Positions 1 through 11,400 of a stretch of 64,000 nt of DNA are shown piece by piece; positions within the stretch are counted from its first letter, which is position 1, and each line of letters opens with the position of its first letter. This stretch comes from Aptenodytes patagonicus. Taxonomy: Eukaryota > Chordata > Aves > Sphenisciformes > Spheniscidae. A program made the position numbers and the translations under genes. The stretch covers positions 558,001 to 622,000 of the forward strand of contig NC_134961.1 of assembly GCF_965638725.1 (NCBI RefSeq), read 5' to 3'. The notes beneath the pieces are model-generated. The model had not been told where the DNA came from, searched no databases, and was given only the letters and a program-made list of their open reading frames with translations.

Positions 1-85
1 TGAACCATCCGGCTCTGCACTGATTCCAGTGATGACGGCTCTTGGTCAGTGACCCAGCCCCTGGACGGGACTCCTTGTTCCACAG

Positions 86-133
86 GTTGACCGAGATTTG
101 GCAGACTTCGCACTTGACGGGCTGCAGCCCTGA
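86..133 (+). CDS. Candidate last coding exon of a plus-strand gene, possibly ANKS3
   Basis: A pyrimidine-rich stretch ending in CACAG at 81-85 makes a good splice acceptor. It is followed by 15 codons (VDRDLADFALDGLQP) and a TGA at 131-133. In mammals the neighbour of NUDT16L1 on this side is ANKS3, transcribed convergently, so the strand and position suit its 3' end. I do not recognise the peptide as ANKS3 and the exon is very short, so the assignment rests on synteny and the acceptor alone. Frame +1 also stays open for about 40 codons after the same acceptor, so even the frame is uncertain. Confidence 0.3.
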   Translation, partial: VDRDLADFALDGLQP

Positions 134-1493
134 CTTACCCCCGTGGCCTGGAGCCTGCGAGCGCTGCCTGGGCAGGCCTGGCTGTCGCGCGAGGCATCTG
201 GCTGTGCCGTAGCTGAGGGCCCTTTGCGTCACCAGTCTGTGTGCATGTTGCACTGTCCCCGCCACTTCCCTTGCCTCTGGTTTGCTCCTATTCGTATACG
301 TGATGTAGAGGGGTTCAGTTAACGAGGTGAATGAGTCTGCACTGACTGACCATGTAAATGAGCCGTAAGCGCCCTGGCAGGCCGCTGCTGGCAGAATATA
401 CAGTCGTGCACTTGTTGCCGGGGAAGGGGGAGCTGGGTGAGGGGAAATGGGGAGCGAGGATCGTGTCTGGGTCCTGCCAAGTCAGCTGCTGCCGCCGGTG
501 CTTCCTGTGGGTAACTTCCAGGGAGGGTAACTGCCTTGCATGAGAAACTACCCAGCCCCACCGGCCCTCTGGAGTGACTTAAAAAGAAGCATTTAATTCA
601 GGATGCATCAAGTAGAAGGCAGGGAATGAAATTGCTATTTCATAGTGAAATATATATATTATACTGTATAGATCTTTCTGCCTTTGTCCAAGTTGGAATG
701 TAGCAGGGGAGGGGAGCTGGGGGTGTAGAGCCGCTGCTGCAGCCAGAGCCCTGCAGAGTTCGGTCCAGAGCCCTTCTCCTCTCCTGTGTGCACCCTCCCG
801 TGGCACCAGGGCCGGACTCTTGCAGGATCGTTGGGGATGAGCCCTGTGCACAGATCACAGCAGCTTTTCCTTGCTGACGAAAAGCTCCCCCGGCTGCTCA
901 CTGGCGTGCTTCAGGCCACAGTCTGGGCATCACCACAGGGCCGTGCTGGTGGACAGTCTCCCTGCAGCTGTCCGGGAGACTCCTGGCCCGGCTGCAGGAC
1001 CCCCGTGGCTGTGCCAGCCTGGGGCTGTGTCTCAGCTCACCGGCAGTTAGCGTCCAGCCTGCATGGAGACCCCAGTGTGCCACAGCCAGGCCAGGCACCT
1101 TTCCTGTGCCTTGGAGCGAGGTTGGGCGAGCACTTCGCTTTTAAGGTGGGAGTCGCTGCAGCTCACCCAGCCCAGGCACGTGTCAGAGGTGCGGGTATCC
1201 CTGCGCCCTGCTGGGGTCCCGTTGCAAATCACTCTTCCCCTGCTCAGCGCCATGTTCCTCAATCCCCTCTCATTTTGAAACTGGGACTTGAGCAAAGGAG
1301 GTCTAAGCCGCAGCTGGTGCATCGCCTGTACGTGCAGGCAGTGCCAGCTCTGGCAGCGGGTGTGGGGGTGAGACACAGTACAGGTCAGGCTTAGACTTCT
1401 AGAAGAGAAAGGAAGCACGTTGAGATCTTGCAGCCCGGATGACCGTACAAAGAAGTCATTTCCATGTCTAAACCCCAGAGGTGGGAGTAAATT

Positions 1494-1499
1494 AATAAA
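1494..1499 (+). terminator. Candidate poly(A) signal AATAAA
   Basis: A canonical AATAAA hexamer lies in an otherwise GC-rich flank on the strand of the putative plus-strand gene. The bases after it are not strongly GT-rich, so it may be a weak or chance site. Confidence 0.3.
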
Positions 1500-1869
1500 A
1501 GGGTGCAGGAAGGCGAGCTTGCTGTGCGTGGTACCGTGCTGCTGCCCGAGAAGGGTGGCTGGGAGTAGCTCCCCACGGCCGCCATGGGGCTGGCACTGTG
1601 TGCTGCTGCTCGGCTCAGAGGTGGCTCTGGCACAGAAAGCCCCGGTGAGCGCAGCTTCCCCCGTGGCCGAGGCCGGCCCTGCAGCCCGGACTGCAGGAAG
1701 CAGCTTGATCCAGCCCCGGGGGCCGGCACAGAGCGTGTTTTGGAGCAGCAGCGGGCTGTTTTGCTGGGAGGTGCTGGTCCCGCTTCTGGGGCTCAAAGAA
1801 AGAGGTCTAGCGCAATGACTGACAGAAGGGGGGGAAAAAAAAAAGTGTCTCCATGAGGACAGTCGAGCG

Positions 1870-2003
1870 CGGAGCTATTGGAGAACCCGTCCTTGGAGAC
1901 ATTCAAGACCCAAGAAGCCAGGGCTGCCCTCGGTGCTGGCCTTGCTCTGAGGCTGTTGGAGCAGAGCACGCCAGAGGCTCCTTCCAACCCGTACACCTCT
2001 GGT
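1870..2003 (+). mobile_element. Degenerate CR1-type LINE 3' end
   Basis: The stretch resembles the avian CR1 tail. It contains TTGGAGACATTCAAGACCC, then, after diverged sequence, a segment ending in CCAGAGGCTCCTTCCAACCC, which in CR1 elements is the conserved block before the terminal octamer repeats. The terminal repeats are not visible and the middle has drifted, so this is an old fragment. CR1 is the dominant LINE of birds and other sauropsids, which supports the taxonomic reading. Confidence 0.65.
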
Positions 2004-3166
2004 TCCCCTTCAGTTTGGCAGCGCAAGCGGCACTGTGCAGGCAGCTGGGCTGGCTGCAAAGTTGTGGCCCCTGCCCTGCGTGCGGCAGGCAGGCTAAGGC
2101 TCAAGGGACACAGTGCTGGGGCAGACGACACGCGATGGGGCAGGGAGCTGCAGGCTCCGCTGGGGCTGGTGCGCGCAGCTTTGGCCAAGGTGCCTCTTGG
2201 GGGGTTTCAGCTGGGCCACGGGGTGAAAGAGGAGCTCTCCCACCCGCGGCACTGAGACAGCGTGGTGGGTTTGCAGCCCACTGTCACCGAAGTGTCCCTC
2301 TGTGGGGCTGCGTGCTCCTGCCTGTGAGTGATGTGGTGGAGCCGTTTGCAGAAGAACGGGGCAGGTCTGTGCAGCCAACGGCTCGGCTGAGCCGCTCGTG
2401 GCACCACAGCCTGGGGCCGCATGGGGGGGGGGGGGCTCCCTGCGCGTCCCTCTCCCGTGCCGTGGAGCCCGCTCCTCTGGACCTGCCTCACCAGGGTGCT
2501 CGGCAGCCTGCAGCCCGGCCAAGCCGGCTCAGCGGGTGCCCTGGCCGTGCTCCCCTGCCCGGCCTTGCCGCCAAGCAGCTGTGCCTGCAGCGCTGCCCAT
2601 GGGGAGCAGGTGTTGCCTTGGCTTTGCCGAGGTGCTGGTGGGGAGGCTTTGGCTGTCCCCGTTGTCCCCAGTGCTCCTCCCACAGCCTGGCTGGCCCCCA
2701 CTGGCAGGGGAGGTAGCGGCAGGAACTGCTGCCATCCCTCCTAGCCCCAGTGCTTTCCCAGGAGAGACCTGAAGCACCCTTCCAGCCTCATTTGTGTTAC
2801 CATTTTGGGGGGGTTTGGTTTTTTTCTTAGCCATTTTTTACTTAAACACGTCTGTTGGTTTATACGAGTTTCTTTAGCAACTCAGGCCCCTGGTTTTCCT
2901 CGGCACTTGCTTTCTCTGGACCAGACTGAATCTCTCTTTTTCTCCCGAATGCCTGGGACTGATGTTCCCCCCACTTTCGATCCTGCCCGTTACACAACCC
3001 AACTCCACCGCCGCAGCACTTTTGAGCACATCCCGAGGGGAGCTGTGACGTCTGTGTGTCCTCCTGCCACCCCATCCTGAGGTGTCAGCCACGTCCCTGC
3101 CTCACAGCCCGTTATTTATCGAAGAGCATTGTGCTGCCACCATCAGCCTCTCTCTAAACATCTTCA

Positions 3167-3172
3167 ATTAAA
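3167..3172 (+). terminator. Candidate poly(A) signal ATTAAA
   Basis: ATTAAA is followed 10-30 bases downstream by a T-run and GT-containing sequence (about 3181-3205), the usual make-up of a cleavage and polyadenylation region. It is the last good plus-strand signal before the convergent NUDT16L1 3' end at about 3995. Confidence 0.4.
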
Positions 3173-3190
3173 CCAAACCTCTTTTTCTGA

Positions 3191-3994
3191 GTCGTTTGTC
3201 ACTCTGCGCAGGAGCCTGCCTCTGGTCGGCTGCTCAAACACCTTCACCTGACCTTGCGCTCTGCTGCGATGCAGGGCGACCGCAGGCCCTCTTCACCGGG
3301 GCTGGGGCCGGCTCCGGCTGGGAGCTGCTGCTGCCCCAGGCCAGGGATCAGCATCCAGCAGGCAGTGGGGGGGGGACAGGGCAGGGCCAGAGGCTGGAGC
3401 AGGGGGGAGCAGCTCCTCCAGCGCAGAGCCTCCCGTGTTGCAATGGGGCTGCTGGATGGGTGGAGGATTTTACAAAGGCGCAGTTGAAATGCCTCCCCCC
3501 CCAGAGACCGCAGCCTCGCACAGCTGCGGCTGCACAGCCTCAGTGCAGCCTCAGTGCAGCCGGGCTCCTCACTGGCTGCCCCAGCAGCGGCTGCGTTATG
3601 GACAGGACAAACGCCCCCCCCACGCACAGCCAGTGCCCGGGAGGTGCTCTGGCACCTGCAACGGCGCAGCCGGCTTCTCCCCAGGCCCCTGCCTGAAGCC
3701 CTTGGGTGCACGAGCCATTTTGGAGTAACCCAGCAGCAAAAGCCTAACGACCGGTTTGCGGCGGTGCGGCACCCTGCCAGCCCCCTCTGCCCCAGCTTCC
3801 CCCAGCAGCTCTGGGCCCTGCGCTTCCCCTGCACCTCCAGCTTCTCGCCCTGGCACAAGTCCAGCAAGGAGCAGGGGGCGAAGCCCTGAGGCAGAGGGAA
3901 CCGACAGGCGCTGCGCTCCCCCAGCCCCTGCACCCCCAAAGCTCTGGGTCGCCGCAGGCTCTGTGCCGGCAGTCAAGAACAATCCCGACTGCGA
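3191..3994. other. Spacer between convergent 3' ends; nothing supported
   Basis: About 800 bases of GC-rich sequence separate the putative plus-strand poly(A) site from the NUDT16L1 poly(A) site. The open frames on both strands are low-complexity and overlap each other. I see no gene, repeat family or regulatory site here. Confidence 0.5.
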
Positions 3995-4584
3995 AGCGTT
4001 CAGCAAAGCCATTTATTCCACTTTCCTGCTCCCACAGATCTCCAGGTAGAAACCCACACGAGCACTCCCCCACGCCCCAGAGGGAATTCACGGCACACCA
4101 CCCCGTTGCGCTGGCACCCCGAGCGGGAGCCCGGCCGCACCGCCGCCAGCAGAGGGGAGCCCTTCCACCGACGCTGGCAGAGGTGCTGGACCGTCAGCCC
4201 CATCCCTCAGCTGTGTCCGCTGCAAACACAGCCGCGTCCAAGTCAACGTGGGGCATTCAAAAAATAAGACATTTTGTTCCTTAAAAATGAAATGGGGACC
4301 TGACAGCAGCAGCGCGTCCCTGAAATCAAAGCATAATTCTAAGGCTTCGGCGCCCTCACGTAAGCACGTGAACTCTCTGCAGGGGGCTGTGCAGGTTGAT
4401 CTGGGAAGCTCGCTAGTTTAATGGCCATAAAAATACATAGCTTTCCCCTGCTTCAGACAAACCCAAACCCTCCCGGCTGGGCAGTGGAATCGTGTGGGCA
4501 GCAACTGCAGCCAGCGACGGGTCGGAAAGTTAGAAGAAAGTCTCTAGTCTCACCCACTTTTAATCAAGCGCAAACACGGCGATG
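3995..4584 (-). other. NUDT16L1: NUDT16L1 3' UTR
   Basis: This is non-coding sequence after the TGA, ending about 20 bases past a canonical AATAAA read on the minus strand (4017-4012). The following minus-strand sequence (TTGTTCTTGACTG) is GT-rich. The extent is inferred from the signal only. Confidence 0.65.
4012..4017 (-). terminator. NUDT16L1: NUDT16L1 poly(A) signal AATAAA
   Basis: TTTATT on the plus strand gives AATAAA on the minus strand, 570 bases downstream of the NUDT16L1 stop codon, with a GT-rich downstream element. Confidence 0.7.
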
Positions 4585-7545
<2,961 letters not shown>

Positions 7546-7560
7546 CCGGCAGCCGGGCAC

Positions 7561-7624
7561 ACGGGAGCCGGATCTTCCCCCCCCCCCCCCCGCCCTTCCC
7601 CTCCCCCCCCCACGAAGAACGGAC
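7561..7624. other. Short spacer between MGRN1 poly(A) site and NUDT16L1 promoter
   Basis: About 65 bases with C-runs at about 7576-7609 separate the end of the MGRN1 transcript from the NUDT16L1 promoter elements. Confidence 0.5.
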
Positions 7625-7644
7625 TCGCGTGGCTGCTCCACGGG

Positions 7645-7650
7645 TTTATT
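7645..7650 (-). terminator. MGRN1: MGRN1 poly(A) signal AATAAA
   Basis: TTTATT on the plus strand is AATAAA on the minus strand, about 690 bases past the exon 17 stop codon. It is the first canonical signal I found on that strand downstream of the stop. Confidence 0.65.
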
Positions 7651-7772
7651 ACTACAAACATCGAGGGGGAGGGAGGGGGGAGGGGGGGCTCGCCCCGGGA
7701 CCCGCCGCAGAAGCAGAACAAGGCACACGGCGCGGGCAGGGACACCCACACCCCACCCCCGACGTTGCAGCG

Positions 7773-7886
7773 CCGGGCTCCGGGGGGGGGGGGGGGGGGG
7801 CGCGGGGATCAGCCCCGTCCCACCCCGAACGGGGTGGGACGGGGCTGATCCCCGCGCCCCCCCCCCCCCCCCCCCCACGGAGCCCT
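7773..7886. repeat. Near-perfect inverted repeat with poly-G and poly-C arms
   Basis: The centre is AA at 7828-7829. From there the two sides are exact reverse complements: 27 unique bases on each side (7801-7827 and 7830-7856), then 19 G (7782-7800) facing at least 19 C (7857-7875). Beyond a small offset the pairing resumes for about 8 bases (GGGCTCCG against CGGAGCCC). The uninterrupted stem is 46 bp with a 2-base loop. It lies in the MGRN1 3' UTR, so the transcript would carry the hairpin. Confidence 0.9.
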
Positions 7887-8341
7887 GCACCCCGGCAAGG
7901 CTCACCCCCGGCGCGGAGCCCCTGCCGGGTCAGGGAGGGAGGGAGGGCCGCAGCTCTGTACAGGGGCAGCGACAGCAAAGGGCTGCGCTCGGTGCGTACA
8001 AAATATACAACGGTAGTGTCCTTCATCTGCCGATTTTAAACACCCCAAATCCCCCCCACCCCACCCCCCGTAAAAACACGACGCCAGCCCCCCCTACCCA
8101 CCGTCCCTTCGCCGCCGGCAGGAAACATGCCCGTCTTGAAAAATAAAAATTCAAGGGGGAAAAACAAAAAAACAAACAAAAAAAAAAAAAGCCGGGATGT
8201 AGGCGAAACGGTGCCGGCGCAACACGCCACGCCGCATCCCCAGGGCGGTGAGGACAGGCCAGCCCCGCTGAGGAGGAGGGGGAAGAGGCTGTGCGTGGGG
8301 GTCCGGGGTCCGGCGGCAGGGGCAGGGAGGTCCGGCCTCGC

Positions 8342-8454
8342 TCACGAGAGGCTCTGCTCGTCCTCCAGGTGAAGACGCGTCTGCTCGAAGAGAAGGGGCT
8401 GCGTGGGGCTGCCGGTGCCGCGGCCGGGGAGCGTCTTGGTGAAGTCGGATGAGC
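8342..8454 (-). CDS. MGRN1: MGRN1 exon 17, main terminal exon (residues 546-582)
   Basis: The acceptor is CCTCACTCAG. It completes a Gly codon and reads [20 protein letters not shown]..., ending in DEQSLS and TGA at 8344-8342. Phase 1 agrees with exon 16. I recognise it by position and phase more than by sequence. Confidence 0.85.
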
Positions 8455-11400
8455 CTGAGTGAGGAGAAGGGGGTTGAGCCTCAACAGTGCCAGCCCTGGG
8501 GTCAGAGTAAGAACCCGGGCAGGGTGCTCGGCCCTGGAGAGAGGGCAGCGTGGGCCAAGGAGACCAGCACCCCCCGCCACCCCCTCCTACCCTGGACCGA
8601 CCGCAGGAGACAGGGCTGGAGCCCACGAGCTCCGTCCCCTCTGCCCCTGCTAAGATGCAGGTTTGGCAAGCGCCGGGCGTGGGACACAGGAGATGAAGGG
8701 GACACGCTATCTGCCGCCAGCCTGGGAGAAGCCAGCAGACGTTCGTGGTGCCCACCAGGCAGCAGAGCCCTCACCCAGGAGCCCAGCAGAAGCTGGTGGG
8801 GAGGGCCAGGGTTTCCGCCGCCCTGCCTGGGGTCCTGGCACTCGAGGACAGCAGGGACCCCTGCGGCATGCAGGGATGCTGGTGCCAGGAATGGGAACGG
8901 AGCCAGGACAGAGCCAGCAGTGCAAGGCTGGTTGGTTTGTTGCCCCCTCCTTCCCTACCCCGGCGGCCAGGATCAGTCCCATCCCCGCTCTCTCCCAGCT
9001 GCTGGCCTTCCCAGGAGAGGTCCTGCTGCCCCACACAACAGCGATGCGTAAGAAGAACGAGAAGACGTACCAGCTTACTCCTCTATACCAATAGAGCAGG
9101 AATCGGGACCCAGTGCTGCCCAAGACAGGAGGGAGGAAGGCAGACAGAGAGGGAAGGAGACATTAGAGAGGTACTCAGAACAGACTGCGACTCTATGGAA
9201 GAAAACAGGCTGCAACGACAACAGTCGGGGATGAGGACAGCGCAGCGTCCCACGGCCGCGCTTGCCAGCAAAGCACGGCACCCCGCGGCCCTCCCCGCCA
9301 CAACACCGCCCCGCGGCAGAGAGGTGCCCGCTGCCCCCCACACTGGCTCAGTCTCCCAGAAGCCGGCCCAGATGGTTCCCCTCCCTCGGCCGAAAGCAGG
9401 AACGCCGTTTGGGGGCAGGCATGGGAGGCCACTGTCACATAAACTGTGCCATCGAGCGGCCGCAGCCCGGAGAGGAGAAAGGAGGGGAAGGACAGAGACA
9501 AAAGGGTGAGGGAGGAGGAGAGAGAAGGGGAGGGCAAGTTACCTCTGTGTTAGCCCCCCTCGCCCACAGCTCGCTCTGCCCACTGGGAGGAAGCGGGAGC
9601 CCGTGCTCCGGGCAGGTGCGTTCCTGTCCCATCCCAAGGCTGCAGCACGCCGCCCCGGGTGGGGAGGCTGCCCGCGGTCAGGCACGCAGTCCACAAACCC
9701 CCCGGGCCCCTCGGTGCCTCGAACCGGAGCCGCGAGCGCAGCAGGTCGGCAGCGTGCCTTCGACCCCAACGGCGCGGCCATTACCTGGCAGATAGACGTC
9801 TACCGGAGGGTTGCTCTCCGACTGCGTCAGGCTTCTGTGCTCGCCGCAGCTGCCGTCCTGCAGGACGTCTTCGACGGAGGGCGGGCGGCTACCTAGAACC
9901 AGACGAGAGCGCAGCCCCTCAGTCCCCAGACCAGCCCTGCAGGGGCACGCAGCCAGGAGGATGGGTTGAGATCTTCCACATGAGGAAGCTCCCCGGGCCC
10001 CCCCCAGTCCCGCAGAGGTCTCAGGAGAGCCGGTCAGACTGGCCCAGGTCACAGTGCCGAAGGGCCACCTCTTCATATGCAGGCTCATGCCCCAAAACGT
10101 ACCCAGCACTCCTCTCTCACCCCGTCCTCATGCCCTCTGGATGCTGACTGAGCACCAGAGACCCATCCCAAAGACATGGGGCACATCCTGCATGCCCAGT
10201 ACCGTGGCCATGCTCTCACCAGGACCACAGTGGTGCACGCAACCATCTCCCCCTCAGCCGTGCGAGGAGACAGCCCGTGGCATGGAAAGCTCTACTTGTG
10301 TAAAGCTTACAGCAAGGCGAGACGCTTGGCAAATAAACCAGGGAGATTTGTTGATTTTGTTCCCCCACTTCCCAGAAGAAACCCTGGCACCTTTCTCTGG
10401 TGAAGCACAGCAGCTCAGAGATGGACTTTGGGGGCTGGATGTTTCTGAACTCGTATGTTCATTCCCCAGCTGTCCCCATCCCACCACAGCAGACTTGGGC
10501 ACCAAGACGAGGTCTGGCCGCCCCCACGGCCGAGAGTACACCTACCCTGCTGCAGGGACGAGGTCTCCTCGATCTCTTCCCCTGCCACGCTCTGTAAGGA
10601 GGAACAGCACAGGTTACTTCTGCAGGCTGGAGGCCTTTGCTGAGCTTGTCTCCTGCTCTGGCTTTCTCCAGAGAGCTGCGCTCGGGGCCAGGACTTGTTT
10701 CAGAGAGGGAGCAAGGGGCCACCCACCAGCGCTGCGGCACCACGGGCCGGGATGGAGGGGTTTCACAGGCAACGGCAGCGGGTGCTGGCAGCCCAGCAAG
10801 GCCCAGCTTCCACCCATGCCCCAAACACTGCTGGGCTCGCCCAGCAAGCTGGGGGAAGGCCAGCTCTGACATGGCTCCAGCCGAGTGGCTTTCAAACGCC
10901 CCAGCTCCCAAAGGGGTGTTAGGGGCACAGGGAGAGGCTACGTCCTTCCCCGTGGAGCCCTACGGGTAAATAAAGGCAGCCGAGACCGTTGGCTCCAGGC
11001 TACTCGTGCTAACAAGCTCATCTTTACCCTGTCACCGAGGAAGCGATGGCCCTTCACGAGGCAGCTCCCGTGTCCCAGAAGAAGCCCCCCCAGAAGAGCT
11101 CTGGCTCAGAGCAGCTCCCCAGCAGAGCACACTTACTTCTGGAGAGCTGGTCTCTCTCAGGACCAGCTCACCCCCGCTCAGTGCTGGCTGTGAGTCAGAG
11201 TCCTCGGAGAGCTTCTCTTCATCCTCCTCATGGATTGGGGACGAGGGAGACCGTAGTGTGCTGCGGCAAGAGAAACTCCATTTGCAAGGAGCTGCAGTGC
11301 TGCCAGCACCGCGGGCCCTGGCGGACTTGGCGGCGGCAGCAGCTCAAGTTGTCACCACCCCTGCCCTGTCCCTCCACCAGCAGCATAAGCCAACACGCAT

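Larger units (their letters stand above)
134..3190 (+). other. Probable 3' UTR or downstream flank of the plus-strand gene
   Basis: This 3-kb GC-rich stretch has no open frame that looks like a conserved protein. The longest frames (786-1394 and 1853-2716) are low-complexity, rich in G, A, P, R and C, as expected by chance in GC-rich DNA. A CR1-like LINE remnant lies at about 1870-2000. Two candidate plus-strand poly(A) signals are present: AATAAA at 1494-1499 and ATTAAA at 3167-3172. The second is followed by a T-rich and GT-rich stretch typical of a cleavage region, so the transcript could end near 1515 or near 3190. Confidence 0.35.
7625..8341 (-). other. MGRN1: MGRN1 3' UTR
   Basis: This non-coding terminal part of the last exon ends about 20 bases past the AATAAA at 7650-7645. 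It holds a T-rich tract in the transcript sense (8160-8190 region) and the large inverted repeat at about 7773-7886. Its extent is inferred from the poly(A) signal. Confidence 0.65.

Noticed and set aside
786-2716. Long plus-strand open frames of 202 and 287 codons
   Set aside because: They are low-complexity, overlap equally long frames on the other strand, and look like chance frames in GC-rich DNA. The second also runs through a CR1 remnant.
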